Part shown: piece by piece, positions 8,387-17,454 of the stretch
How the letters are laid out: each line of letters starts with the position of its first letter
Numbering within the stretch: the first letter of the stretch is position 1
Program-made: the position numbers and the translations under genes
The notes under the pieces: model-generated
The model's input: only the letters and a program-made list of their open reading frames with translations
Databases searched by the model: none
What the model was told of the DNA's origin: nothing
Origin: Suipraeoptans intestinalis
Lineage (GTDB): Bacteria; Bacillota; Clostridia; Lachnospirales; Lachnospiraceae
Direction: 5' to 3'
NCBI RefSeq assembly: GCF_009696485.1
Contig: NZ_VULY01000018.1
Span: 2,093,906-2,157,905 of the forward strand
DNA: 64,000 nucleotides

Positions 8387-10234
8387 ATGTTTGATATACA
8401 GGAAGAATTAAAAAAACTGCCCGGGAAACCGGGCGTTTACCTTATGCACGATTCTCAGGACCACATCATCTATGTGGGGAAGGCCGTCAGCCTGAAAAAC
8501 CGTGTTCGTCAGTACTTTCAGACCAGTCGGAATAAGGGCGCCAAGATAGAGCAGATGGTTTCCAGGATCGCACGTTTTGAATACATCGTAACGGATTCGG
8601 AGATGGAAGCCCTGGTGCTGGAATGCAACCTGATCAAGGAACATCACCCCCGGTATAACACCATGCTGATGGACGATAAGACATATCCTTTTATTAAGGT
8701 GACGGTGGATGAAGCCTATCCCAGGGTGTTTCTGGCAAGAAAGATAGAAAAGGACAAGGCAAAGTATTTTGGTCCCTATCCCAGTGCGGGAGCAGTGAAA
8801 GATACCATAGAGCTGATCCGGAAGCTTTACCACATTCGCAGCTGCAACAGGAGATTGCCGAGGGATACGGGGAAAGAAAGACCCTGCCTGAATTACCATA
8901 TCCATCAGTGCGAGGCTCCCTGTCAGGGATATGTTTCGCCGGAAACCTACAGGAAGTCGGTAGATCAGGTGATCCGTTTTCTGGGGGGCGAGTATGAGAC
9001 AGTCAGCAAAGAGCTGAGAGCTTCCATGGAGGAAGCGGCAGAGCGGCTGGAATTTGAAAAGGCGTTGGAGTATCGGGAACTTCTGGCCAGTGTGGAGCAG
9101 ATTTCCCAGAAACAGAAAATGGCCTATACGGCAGGAGAAGACAGGGATCTTCTTGCCATAGCAGAGGAAGGACAGGAGGCGGTGGTCCAGGTGTTTTTTA
9201 TCCGCGGCGGCCGTCTGATCGGACGGGATCATTTCTATATGCGGACGCAGGGAGAAAAAAGAGAGGAGATCCTGGCCAGCTTTTTGAAACAGTTCTATGG
9301 CGGAACTCCCTATGTGCCTTCCGAGATCATGCTTCCTGCAGTGCTTCCTGAGGAGGAACTGTTGGAACAGTGGCTGTCCCGGATCAAAGGCCAGAGGGTA
9401 CATCTGAAGGTTCCGCAAAAAGGCAGCAAGGAGAGACTGATGGAGCTGGCAGCCCAAAATGCACAGATGGTCCTTCGTACCGACAAAGACCGGTTAAAAC
9501 GGGAGGAAGAAAAAACAACAGGAGCTGTCCGGGAACTGGAGGGGCTTCTGGGACTGTCGGGGATCGTAAGGATGGAGGCTTTCGACATCTCCAATATCAG
9601 CGGCTTTTCTTCGGTAGGCTCCATGGTGGTCTATGAACAGGGCAAGCCGAAAAAGAACGACTACAGAAAATTCAAGATCAAAAGTGTACAGGGACCGGAT
9701 GACTATGCAAGCATGGAAGAAGTTCTTACCAGAAGGTTTTCAAGAGGGCTGCAGGAGAAAGAAAAAGCTTTGGAAAAAGGGGGCTTTGTCCGTTTTCCGG
9801 ATCTGATCTTGATGGACGGAGGAAAGGGACAGGTGCATGTGGCAGAGCAGGTGCTGGAAAAACTGAAGCTTGCCATTCCGGTCTGCGGGATGGTGAAGGA
9901 TGACCGGCACAGAACCAGAGGGCTGTACTATCGGGAGGAAGAAATTCCCATCGCGGGAAACTCCCAGGCCTTCCATCTTATCACAAGGATCCAGGATGAG
10001 GCGCATCGTTTCGCCATTACTTTCCATAGAAGCCTCAGAGGAAAAGAGCAGATCCATTCCGTGCTGGATGATATTCCGGGAATCGGGCCTGCCAGAAGGA
10101 AGGCGTTGATGAGACATTTTTCCAGCCTGGAGGAGATCCGGCAGGCAGACATCCGGGAACTGAGTCAGCCGGCTGCCATGAATGAGGCGGCGGCCGTCAG
10201 CGTTTATGAATTTTTCCATCCGAGGGCCAGATAG
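8387..10234 (+). CDS. uvrC: excinuclease ABC subunit C
   Basis: A 615-residue nucleotide excision repair nuclease that cuts on both sides of a UvrAB-bound lesion. The order is standard: GIY-YIG domain at the N-terminus ([15 protein letters not shown]), a UVR motif for UvrB binding around 195-235, the RNase H-like half ([21 protein letters not shown]) and C-terminal helix-hairpin-helix ([15 protein letters not shown]). It starts one base after ftsH ends and is probably co-transcribed. A terminator follows at 10304. Confidence 0.97.
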   Translation: MFDIQEELKKLPGKPGVYLMHDSQDHIIYVGKAVSLKNRVRQYFQTSRNKGAKIEQMVSRIARFEYIVTDSEMEALVLECNLIKEHHPRYNTMLMDDKTYPFIKVTVDEAYPRVFLARKIEKDKAKYFGPYPSAGAVKDTIELIRKLYHIRSCNRRLPRDTGKERPCLNYHIHQCEAPCQGYVSPETYRKSVDQVIRFLGGEYETVSKELRASMEEAAERLEFEKALEYRELLASVEQISQKQKMAYTAGEDRDLLAIAEEGQEAVVQVFFIRGGRLIGRDHFYMRTQGEKREEILASFLKQFYGGTPYVPSEIMLPAVLPEEELLEQWLSRIKGQRVHLKVPQKGSKERLMELAAQNAQMVLRTDKDRLKREEEKTTGAVRELEGLLGLSGIVRMEAFDISNISGFSSVGSMVVYEQGKPKKNDYRKFKIKSVQGPDDYASMEEVLTRRFSRGLQEKEKALEKGGFVRFPDLILMDGGKGQVHVAEQVLEKLKLAIPVCGMVKDDRHRTRGLYYREEEIPIAGNSQAFHLITRIQDEAHRFAITFHRSLRGKEQIHSVLDDIPGIGPARRKALMRHFSSLEEIRQADIRELSQPAAMNEAAAVSVYEFFHPRAR

Positions 10235-10303
10235 ATCTCAAATTCAGTTTTGCCGGATCATTTGCCGACAATGATCTGAGCATGGAAGCATCGGAAGGTG
10301 TGA

Positions 10304-10327
10304 AAGGCAGCGAAAGTTGCCTTTTTT
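10304..10327 (+). terminator. rho-independent terminator after uvrC
   Basis: AAGGCAGC (10304-10311), GAAA tetraloop, GTTGCCTT (10316-10323), then TTTTTT. Confidence 0.8.
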
Positions 10328-10376
10328 ACATATCAGGCTATTTGCATGTTGAATATTTTTCGTGTTGAATATTTTT

Positions 10377-10586
10377 ATGGAGAATATTATTTACAACGAA
10401 TTATGAAGTAGGAGATACACAGTAGATGTTGGCGTTGTAGAAAAACGCGGAACTGATGAAGCCAGTAAAGCGTACAAGAATCAGTTGGAAATTGATTTTG
10501 TAGCTAATCCTGGCAGTAAACGGTGTTATATCCAGTATACAAATTGTAAAGGAAAGGATTGCGTAAGCGGCTGTGAAATGCTATAA
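10377..10586 (+). pseudogene. remnant of an ATP-binding protein with DUF4143-like C-terminus
   Basis: Translation from the ATG at 10377 gives MENIIYNEL, then TGA at 10404-10406, then in the same frame YTVDVGVVEKRG and NQLEIDFVANPGSKRCYIQY. This is the conserved C-terminal pattern of the AAA+ ATPase/DUF4143 family (usual length about 400 residues). Only about 55 recognisable codons survive, with an internal stop and an unrelated cysteine-containing tail to the TAA at 10584-10586. The upstream two thirds of the gene are missing. It fills most of the gap between uvrC and scfA and its end now carries the scfA promoter. Confidence 0.6.
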
Positions 10587-10587
10587 T
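10559..10587 (+). promoter_or_regulatory. sigma-A promoter of scfA
   Basis: TTGCGT (10559-10564), 17 bases, TATAAT (10582-10587), 36 bases before the first scfA start. It lies in the tail of the ATPase remnant. Confidence 0.65.
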
Positions 10588-10622
10588 AACCGAAGTTGAA
10601 GAGGTAAGGAGGAGAGATGGTC

Positions 10623-10766
10623 ATGAAACATATCAAGACATTGAATACGCAGACCCTGAACCAGACGGTGAAAAAAGGTGGATGCGGAGAATGCCAGACA
10701 TCTTGCCAGTCAGCGTGCAAGACGTCCTGTACGGTAGGAAACCAAGTGTGCGAGCAAAAAAAATAG
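10623..10766 (+). CDS. scfA: six-cysteine peptide SCIFF (ranthipeptide precursor)
   Basis: A 47-residue peptide beginning MKHIKTLNTQTL, with six cysteines at 21, 24, 28, 32, 36 and 43 in GGCGECQTSC and ACKTSC. This is the SCIFF family (six cysteines in forty-five residues), a ribosomal peptide whose cysteines are linked by thioether bonds to other residues by the radical SAM enzyme encoded next. AAGGAGG at 10606-10612 also serves an in-frame ATG at 10617, which would add two residues; the family N-terminus favours 10623. It has its own promoter and a terminator before the maturase gene, so precursor should be made in excess. The biological role of SCIFF is not settled. Confidence 0.95.
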   Translation: MKHIKTLNTQTLNQTVKKGGCGECQTSCQSACKTSCTVGNQVCEQKK

Positions 10767-10793
10767 TCGCTGCTTGTAAGAAAGTAGTTTGAA

Positions 10794-10819
10794 ACGGCGA
10801 TCCGAGGGTCGCTGTTTTT
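10794..10819 (+). terminator. attenuator between scfA and scfB
   Basis: ACGGCGA (10794-10800), loop with inner CC/GG pairs, TCGCTGT (10809-10815) with one G-T pair, then TTTTT. Partial read-through would explain unequal precursor and maturase levels. Confidence 0.65.
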
Positions 10820-10900
10820 GCGTCGCTTTCCAAAAGTCTCCCGTCGGCGGCAGGGGAAGGCAGAACATTTATGTATGGCAGTAGAAAGGGGTATCAAACC

Positions 10901-12289
10901 TTGATTCATCAATATAAAAATAACGGATACAATATTGTGCTGGACGTGTACAGCGGAGCTGTCCATGTGGTAGACGAGGCATGTTATGATGTGATCGCCT
11001 ACCTGGACAAAAACAGACTGACCACCGGCGAGGCGATTCGGGCCTGCGACAGAGAGGATCTGAGAAAGCAGGTCAGCTGGACAGCTTCGGCAGAAGAACT
11101 GGAAGAAATACTGAAAGATATCAGTGACCTGGCGGAGGCGAGACAACTGTTTACGGAGGACATCTATGAAGGGATGATCGATGCGGTAAAACAGAGAAAG
11201 ACGGTTGTCAAGGCTCTTTGCCTTCATGTAGCCCATGACTGCAACCTGGCGTGCAGATATTGCTTTGCCGAAGAGGGGGAATATCACGGAAGAAGAGCCC
11301 TGATGGATCTGGAGACCGGGAAAAAGGCTCTGGATTTCCTCATTGCCCATTCGGGAAACCGAAGAAACCTGGAGGTGGATTTCTTTGGCGGAGAACCTCT
11401 GATGAACTGGCAGGTGGTAAAGGACTTGGTAGCCTATGGAAGAGAGCGGGAGAAGGAAGCCGGAAAAAGGTTCCGGTTTACCCTGACCACCAACGGAGTC
11501 CTGCTAAATGATGAGGTACAGGAGTTTGTTAACCGGGAGATGGACAATGTGGTCCTTAGCCTGGACGGAAGAAAAGAAGTGAACGACAGGATGCGCCCTT
11601 TCCGCGGAGGGCAGGGAAGCTATGACCGGATCGTCCCCAAATTTCAGAGACTGGCAGACAGCAGAGGACAGGAAAAATACTACATCCGGGGAACCTTTAC
11701 CCGCAACAATCTGGATTTTTCCAAAGATGTGCTTCACTTTGCAGATCTGGGATTCCAGCAGGTATCCGTGGAACCGGTGGTAGGAGAAGAAACGGATGAC
11801 TACGCGATTCGAGCGGAGGATCTGGAACAGATCATGGAGGAATACGACCGGTTGGCAAAGGAAATGATCCGAAGGGAAAAGGAAGGAAATGGTTTTAATT
11901 TCTTTCATTTTATGATAGACTTAGACGGTGGACCGTGTGTGTCAAAACGACTTTCAGGATGCGGTTCAGGGACGGAATATCTTGCAGTGACCCCATGGGG
12001 CGACCTCTATCCCTGCCATCAGTTTGTGGGGCAGGATGCGTTTTTGATGGGAAATGTCAACGAAGGGATCAAACGGCCGGAGATTGCCGATGAATTCCGG
12101 GGATGCAGCGTCTATTCCAAGGAGAAATGCAGGAGCTGTTTTGCAAAGTTTTATTGCAGCGGCGGCTGTATGGCCAATTCGGAGCATTTTCACGGAACGA
12201 TCCATGACACCTACGATATCGGCTGTGAGATGCAGAGAAAACGTGTGGAGTGTGCCATCATGATAAAGGCGGCACTTGCAGAAGAATAA
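10901..12289 (+). CDS. scfB: radical SAM thioether-forming SCIFF maturase
   Basis: A radical SAM/SPASM enzyme that forms thioether cross-links in the SCIFF peptide. The SAM-binding cluster motif CNLACRYC has cysteines 114, 118 and 121; the C-terminal SPASM part shows CGSGTEYLAV, YPCHQF and CRSCFAKFYCSGGC for auxiliary Fe-S clusters. The first about 90 residues resemble the peptide-recognition (RRE-like) region. I prefer the TTG at 10901 (ttg-IHQYKNNGYNIVLDV), the usual family start, with AAAGGGG eight bases upstream; an ATG at 10871 would add ten residues that mostly translate the ribosome binding site. secDF follows 21 bases later. Confidence 0.93.
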   Translation: MIHQYKNNGYNIVLDVYSGAVHVVDEACYDVIAYLDKNRLTTGEAIRACDREDLRKQVSWTASAEELEEILKDISDLAEARQLFTEDIYEGMIDAVKQRKTVVKALCLHVAHDCNLACRYCFAEEGEYHGRRALMDLETGKKALDFLIAHSGNRRNLEVDFFGGEPLMNWQVVKDLVAYGREREKEAGKRFRFTLTTNGVLLNDEVQEFVNREMDNVVLSLDGRKEVNDRMRPFRGGQGSYDRIVPKFQRLADSRGQEKYYIRGTFTRNNLDFSKDVLHFADLGFQQVSVEPVVGEETDDYAIRAEDLEQIMEEYDRLAKEMIRREKEGNGFNFFHFMIDLDGGPCVSKRLSGCGSGTEYLAVTPWGDLYPCHQFVGQDAFLMGNVNEGIKRPEIADEFRGCSVYSKEKCRSCFAKFYCSGGCMANSEHFHGTIHDTYDIGCEMQRKRVECAIMIKAALAEE

Positions 12290-12310
12290 AGGGGAAGAGA
12301 GGAAGGAAAG

Positions 12311-14551
12311 ATGAGTAAACAAAAAGGCATCATCAGTCTTATTCTTACGGTAGTAATCATAGGACTTCTGGGATTTGCTTCTCTGGTAGGGATCGGAAAA
12401 GACCGGACCGGAGCAATGAAAAATATCAAGCTTGGACTGGATCTGGCAGGAGGTGTCAGCATCACATATCAGGTAAAGGATAAAAATCCAAGCAGCGAAG
12501 AGATGAGTGATACCATCTACAAGCTTCAGAAGAGGGTAGAGCAGTATAGCACGGAGGCCAGTGTATACCAGGAGGGAGACGACAGGATCAACATTGAGAT
12601 CCCGGGCGTATCCGACGCCAACAAGATCCTGGAAGAACTGGGACAGCCGGGAGCTTTGTATTTTATTTCCCAGACAGGTGCAGACGGCAAGGAAAATTAT
12701 ACCTATGACCAGAGCAAGGGAGAGTATGTGCTGACCAGGACCATTGAGGAGCTGAAGGCGGACGGCAGCATTGTACTGGGAGGAAGCGATGTGAAAAGCG
12801 CCTCTCCCAACACGAGAGAGGACGAGACGACCAAGCAGAAGAAGCATGTGGTGTCGCTGGTATTCACAAAAGAAGGAACGGAGAAATTTGCCCAGGCGAC
12901 CAAGAAGGCATACGAGGCCGGCCAGAGCATTGGGATCTATTATGACGGGAAATTTGTCAGTGTGCCGAGGGTACAGCAGGAGATCACAGCAGGAGAGGCG
13001 GAGATCTCCGGTATGAAGGATTACGAAGAGGCATCTGCCCTTGCTTCCACCATCCGTATCGGAGGACTGAAGCTGGAACTGAAGGAGCTGCGCTCTAACG
13101 TGGTAGGGGCTCAGCTGGGAGAGAAGGCTATCAGCACCAGTCTGACGGCGGGAGCCATCGGCCTTGCCATCGTCTTCATTTTTATGATCGTAGTTTACTA
13201 CCTGCCCGGGCTTGCATCCAGTCTGGCGCTTCTGATCTATACGGAACTGGTGCTTCTGGCACTGAATGCTTTTGACGTGACCCTGACCCTTCCGGGTATC
13301 GCAGGTATCATCCTGAGTATCGGTATGGCAGTGGATGCCAACGTCATCATCTTTGCCAGAGTCAGAGAAGAGCTGAACCGGGGAAAAAGTGTGAGAAACG
13401 CACTGAAGACCGGATTCCAGAAGGCAATGTCCGCCATTGTGGATGGTAATGTCACCACTCTGGTAGCCGCTGCGGTTCTCTGGTTTAAGGGATCCGGTAC
13501 CGTGAAGGGCTTTGCCCAGACGCTGGCCATCGGTATCATCGTATCCATGTTTACAGCTCTGGTGATCACAAGGCTCATCATCTTCGCCTTTTATGCAGTG
13601 GGCTGCAGCAAGGCTTCCCTGTACTACAAGGAAAGAAAAGAGAGAGGGACCATCGATTTCCTTTCCAGAAGAAAGGTATTTTTCGGAATTTCCGCAGCGA
13701 TGATCCTGGCGGGATTTGTATTCATGGGAATCAACGGTACCGGCGGAAAGGGCGCTTTTGCATACAGCCTGGAATTTGAAGGCGGAACATCCACCAATGT
13801 GACCTTTGACAAGGACTACTCGATCGAGGAGATCGACAGCAAGATCGTTCCCGTTGTAGAAAAAGTCACAGGAGACGCCAACGTCCAGACACAGAAAGTA
13901 GCCGGGACCAATCAGGTGATCATTAAGACAGTTACCCTGAACCTGGAGAAGAGAGAAGCGCTGAACCAGGCGCTGGCAGAGAATTTTAAAGTAGATGCCG
14001 AGAAGATCACGGCAGAAAATATCAGCTCGACGGTGAGTAAGGAGATGCGTCAGGACGCAGTGGTGGCAGTTGTGATTGCTACGATCTTTATGCTGATCTA
14101 TATCTGGTTCCGATTTAAGGATATCCGGTTTGCGACCAGCGCCGTTGCCGCCCTGGTGCATGACGTGCTGGTGGTGCTAGCGTTTTACGCAATTGCGCGG
14201 GTATCGGTGGGAAATACATTCATTGCGTGTATCCTGACGATCGTGGGATACTCCATCAATGCCACCATCGTTATCTTTGACCGTATCCGTGAGGAACTGC
14301 GGTACCGTACCCGGTCTACCGACTTGAAAGAACTGGTAAACAAGAGCATTACCCAGACACTGACCAGAAGTATCTACACTTCTCTTACCACCTTTGTGAT
14401 GGTGGCAGTCCTTTATGTTATGGGCGTAAGCTCTATCCGGGAATTTGCACTGCCTCTCATGGTAGGAATCATCTGCGGGGCATACTCTTCCGTATGCATT
14501 ACCGGAGCGCTGTGGTATGTGATGAAAGAAAAGAAAGTCAAAAATAAATAG
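12311..14551 (+). CDS. secDF: protein translocase SecDF (fused SecD-SecF)
   Basis: A 746-residue fusion of SecD and SecF, proton-driven accessory subunits that pull exported proteins across the membrane after SecA. The SecD half has one N-terminal membrane segment, a large external domain and TM segments with GMAVDANVIIFARVREEL; the SecF half begins near 450 with its own segment, a smaller external domain and TIVGYSINATIVIFDRIREEL. Single-chain SecDF is common in Clostridia and Bacilli. It is co-oriented and close to scfB; this neighbourhood is conserved in Clostridia. A terminator follows at 14570. Confidence 0.95.
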   Translation: MSKQKGIISLILTVVIIGLLGFASLVGIGKDRTGAMKNIKLGLDLAGGVSITYQVKDKNPSSEEMSDTIYKLQKRVEQYSTEASVYQEGDDRINIEIPGVSDANKILEELGQPGALYFISQTGADGKENYTYDQSKGEYVLTRTIEELKADGSIVLGGSDVKSASPNTREDETTKQKKHVVSLVFTKEGTEKFAQATKKAYEAGQSIGIYYDGKFVSVPRVQQEITAGEAEISGMKDYEEASALASTIRIGGLKLELKELRSNVVGAQLGEKAISTSLTAGAIGLAIVFIFMIVVYYLPGLASSLALLIYTELVLLALNAFDVTLTLPGIAGIILSIGMAVDANVIIFARVREELNRGKSVRNALKTGFQKAMSAIVDGNVTTLVAAAVLWFKGSGTVKGFAQTLAIGIIVSMFTALVITRLIIFAFYAVGCSKASLYYKERKERGTIDFLSRRKVFFGISAAMILAGFVFMGINGTGGKGAFAYSLEFEGGTSTNVTFDKDYSIEEIDSKIVPVVEKVTGDANVQTQKVAGTNQVIIKTVTLNLEKREALNQALAENFKVDAEKITAENISSTVSKEMRQDAVVAVVIATIFMLIYIWFRFKDIRFATSAVAALVHDVLVVLAFYAIARVSVGNTFIACILTIVGYSINATIVIFDRIREELRYRTRSTDLKELVNKSITQTLTRSIYTSLTTFVMVAVLYVMGVSSIREFALPLMVGIICGAYSSVCITGALWYVMKEKKVKNK

Positions 14552-14569
14552 AACAGAAAAAGAAGAAGG

Positions 14570-14614
14570 AAAAGGGCGCCTCTATGTCGTAACAGGACAA
14601 GGAGCGCCCTTTTT
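14570..14614 (+). terminator. terminator after secDF
   Basis: AAAAGGGCGC (14570-14579) pairs with GCGCCCTTTT (14604-14613), followed by T. Confidence 0.85.
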
Positions 14615-14646
14615 GAAAGAGTAGGCAGATATTGCAATAAAGAAGG

Positions 14647-14850
14647 TTATACGTTACCCTTTATCAAGTCCTCATTTATCTGCATAATCTTATCAGATAT
14701 GATTCTTTTGATAGGGGTTGTTGTGGTGACTTCATTGCTTATTAGAGCATTATATGCTACAATCTCATTAATATTTAGTTGATTTGGTTTCGTGTCAAGA
14801 CCTGTATTTATTCTAATACTGTTGAATCTAGTTGTTGGTATTATTGGCAT
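14647..14850 (-). CDS. possible small hypothetical protein, AT-rich
   Basis: An open frame of 67 codons (MPIIPTTRF... ending DLIKGNV) in DNA much richer in AT than its neighbours. No recognisable domain or membrane segment is seen. There is no good ribosome binding site before the ATG at 14850 or the upstream GTG at 14862. It sits opposite the membrane protein gene starting at 14887. It could be real or a chance frame; I cannot assign a function. Confidence 0.3.
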   Translation of the reverse strand: MPIIPTTRFNSIRINTGLDTKPNQLNINEIVAYNALISNEVTTTTPIKRIISDKIMQINEDLIKGNV

Positions 14851-14886
14851 TAAATAATACACTTATAAAGGTCAGGAGGTTGCAGA

Positions 14887-15300
14887 ATGAAAAAAGTTGT
14901 TAAATGGGTTGTGTGTGCTATGTTGGTTTTGTTATTGTGTTTTTCTTTTGTTGGTTTATTTGGTTTTATAAAAGGCTGTATAAGCAAAAATTTAGTTCAA
15001 GCGTTTTGTTCCGCATATAATTCAATATTTTGTGTTTTGCTGTTTTTTATAGCGTATAATATGGTGAAGATTAATGATGTTTTTAAAAATATGAATATTC
15101 AAGCATTAACTAAAAAGGTTAGAGTTACTGGGCGATTATTAATAGTTATGTCAGTGGTCGAGTTTATTTTCTATAATGTTAAGATAGAAAACGGTATTGG
15201 ATTATCAAGTTTTCATATAAATTATATTATTGTTATATGTGTTATAATGTATGTTTTTCTGCAATCAATGTTAGAATATATATCTAAAAAAGAATCATAA
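14887..15300 (+). CDS. small four-helix membrane protein, possibly DUF2975-like
   Basis: A 137-residue protein with four hydrophobic segments (about 6-30, 43-60, 79-95 and 105-125) and a short basic C-terminus. CAGGAGG lies seven bases before the ATG, so it is probably translated. The arrangement with LTKKVRVTGRLLIVMSVVEF resembles the DUF2975 membrane family, but only loosely. Codon use is very AT-rich (many TTA, ATA, AAT), unlike secDF and recJ on either side, which points to recent acquisition. Confidence 0.55.
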   Translation: MKKVVKWVVCAMLVLLLCFSFVGLFGFIKGCISKNLVQAFCSAYNSIFCVLLFFIAYNMVKINDVFKNMNIQALTKKVRVTGRLLIVMSVVEFIFYNVKIENGIGLSSFHINYIIVICVIMYVFLQSMLEYISKKES

Positions 15301-15400
15301 AATATTTTGAATATCGTAGTTAGAATTGATGAAATAGTAAATCAATGAAGCGTGTATGTTTTTAGTATGACTTAGAAATTAGCTAGAATCATAAAGGCCA

Positions 15401-15465
15401 GTGACTGCACCGACCCTCAGAAGTTAGAACCAAAATTTAACGATTGAAGGTCGGTATTTTAATGG
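15401..15465 (+). mobile_element. possible terminal remnant of an IS3-like element
   Basis: GTGACTGCACCGACC followed by TCAGAAGTTAGAAC and the partly complementary AAC...TGA-A-GGTCGGT (15449-15455) resembles the left end of IS3/IS150-type elements (a TGnACTGCACC...AAGTTAGA end folding back on itself). No transposase frame follows; the first downstream ATG meets a stop after three codons. The same bases could also act as a hairpin terminator (ATTTT follows). Confidence 0.3.
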
Positions 15466-15548
15466 AAAAATAGAATGATAGAACAAATCGGTGGTGGATG
15501 CTTTTGTCACCAGTGGTGCCACCAACGAGAGGATGGAAGGGAAATAAG

Positions 15549-17318
15549 ATGGAAAACTGGGTGTTGGTAAGAAAAGGAGGGGATTTCCAGAAGCTGGGAG
15601 AAAAGTTTGGCATCAGTCCCAGGCTGGCAGCCCTGATCCGCAACAGAGATATTACGGAAGAAGAGATGGAGGCGTATCTGTTTCCGGATAAAAAGTATCT
15701 GCATGACGGAGCGCAGATGAAGGGAATGAAAGAAGCGGTGTCGCTCCTGCAGGAAAAGATAGAGCGGGGAGCCAGGATACGGATCATTGGGGATTATGAC
15801 ATAGATGGAGTCAATGCCACCTATATCCTGCTAAAAGGCTGCTCCTTCCTGGGAGCAAAGGTGGATAGTGATATTCCGGACAGAATGACAGACGGCTACG
15901 GCATCAGCAGGGATCTCATTGACAGGGCTCTGAAGGATGGGATAGATACCATTATTACCTGCGACAATGGAATCGCGGCAGAAAAAGAGATCCGGTATGC
16001 GAAGGAACAGGGAATGACCGTGATCGTAACGGATCACCATGAAATCCCTTATGAGGAACAGGCAGGAGAAAAACAGTACCGCCTGCCTCCGGCAGACGTT
16101 GTAGTGGATCCCAAAAGAGAAGACGAAACGTATCCGTTTTCCGGGCTCTGCGGGGCAGGGGTGGCGTACAAGCTGCTGGAAGTCCTGTATAAAGCGACAG
16201 GGGCAGACAGGAGGGTACTGGAGGATCTGCTGGAAAATGTGGCCATTGCGACAGTGGGAGATGTGATGGAGCTGCAAGGAGAGAACCGGATCCTGACAAA
16301 AGAGGGGTTGAGCAGGCTGAAACATACGAAGAATCCGGGACTTCAGGCGCTGTTTCGGAAAAAAGAGATAGAGCAGGATAGAATCAGCAGCTACACCATC
16401 GGGTATGTGATCGGCCCCTGCCTGAATGCAGGAGGAAGGCTTCGCACGGCCAAAAAGACGCTGGAACTGCTTCTGGCAGAGGAGGAAGAAAGAGCCGGAG
16501 AGTTGGCGGAAGAACTGGCAGAGTTAAATGAAGAGCGAAAAGCCATGACAGAGGCGGCTGTCAGAGAGGCAACCGAGAGGATAGAGGCCAAAAAGGAGAG
16601 GCAGGAGAAGGTGCTGGTATCGTATCTGCCGGATTGTCACGAGAGTCTGGCAGGCATTGTAGCAGGCAGGATCCGGGAGAGATACCACCGTCCGGCCTAC
16701 GTGGTGACCAAGGGAAAAGAAGGGCTAAAGGGTTCGGGTCGATCCATTCCCGCTTATCCCATGTACGAAAGGCTGTCTCTTTGCAAGGATCTTCTGATCC
16801 GTTTCGGAGGACACAAAGGAGCCGCCGGGTTTTCTCTGGAGGAAGACAAGCTGAAGGCGTTTGAAAACAGACTGGAGAACACCAGCGGGCTGACACAGGA
16901 AGATCTGGCAGAAAAAGTATGCATCGACATGGAACTTCCCTTTTCAGAAGTGACAGAGACGTTTGTCAGGGAGCTGTCCCTGCTGGAGCCCTTTGGACAG
17001 GGGAACCAAAAACCGGTATTCGGAGTGCGGAATGTGCGGGTCATGGGGGCAAGGCTTCTTGGAAAGCAGAAAAATGTTCTGAAGCTGATGCTGGCGGATC
17101 AGAGGAATACCTGGATAGATGGACTCTGCTTTTCCAGGACGGAAGTATTTTTGAAGGAAGCAGAAGAAAAATACGGGGAGCAGGCAGAAGAAGTACTGTT
17201 TGCCGGCCAGGGAACCATGAAGGTAGATCTGACTTTCTATCCCCAGATCAATGCCTACGGAGGCAGGATGCAGCCCCAGATCGTAATCACGCATTTCAGG
17301 ATCAGAGATCCGGAATAA
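15549..17318 (+). CDS. recJ: single-stranded-DNA-specific exonuclease RecJ
   Basis: A 589-residue DHH/DHHA1 5'-3' exonuclease used in recombination and mismatch repair. Motifs in order: GDYDIDGVNATYIL, the DHH motif in VTDHHEIPYE, LNAGGRLRTAKKT, and GGHKGAAGFS of the DHHA1 domain, then an OB-like C-terminal part. The ATG at 15549 has GGAAGGGAA upstream; an in-frame start at 15498 would add 17 residues without family support. It heads the recJ-apt-rel-hemZ-hisS-aspS series, although apt has its own promoter. Confidence 0.95.
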   Translation: MENWVLVRKGGDFQKLGEKFGISPRLAALIRNRDITEEEMEAYLFPDKKYLHDGAQMKGMKEAVSLLQEKIERGARIRIIGDYDIDGVNATYILLKGCSFLGAKVDSDIPDRMTDGYGISRDLIDRALKDGIDTIITCDNGIAAEKEIRYAKEQGMTVIVTDHHEIPYEEQAGEKQYRLPPADVVVDPKREDETYPFSGLCGAGVAYKLLEVLYKATGADRRVLEDLLENVAIATVGDVMELQGENRILTKEGLSRLKHTKNPGLQALFRKKEIEQDRISSYTIGYVIGPCLNAGGRLRTAKKTLELLLAEEEERAGELAEELAELNEERKAMTEAAVREATERIEAKKERQEKVLVSYLPDCHESLAGIVAGRIRERYHRPAYVVTKGKEGLKGSGRSIPAYPMYERLSLCKDLLIRFGGHKGAAGFSLEEDKLKAFENRLENTSGLTQEDLAEKVCIDMELPFSEVTETFVRELSLLEPFGQGNQKPVFGVRNVRVMGARLLGKQKNVLKLMLADQRNTWIDGLCFSRTEVFLKEAEEKYGEQAEEVLFAGQGTMKVDLTFYPQINAYGGRMQPQIVITHFRIRDPE

Positions 17319-17390
17319 GAAACGCTACCGCAAGGAGAGAGAAAACAGGGCGGAAACGAAACAGAAACGAAACAGAAATGACAGAATTGT

Positions 17391-17419
17391 TTGAAAATCA
17401 AGGAAAAAAATGCTATACT
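17391..17419 (+). promoter_or_regulatory. sigma-A promoter of apt
   Basis: TTGAAA (17391-17396), 17 bases, TATACT (17414-17419), 36 bases before the apt start. Confidence 0.7.
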
Positions 17420-17454
17420 AAAAAATGTATTTCAATTGGAAAAGAGGACAGGAA

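Noticed and set aside
11966..14161. 731-codon open frame opposite secDF
   Set aside because: It is the antisense shadow of a strongly biased coding gene; the translation is Cys/His/Gln-rich without any protein-like domain or ribosome binding site.
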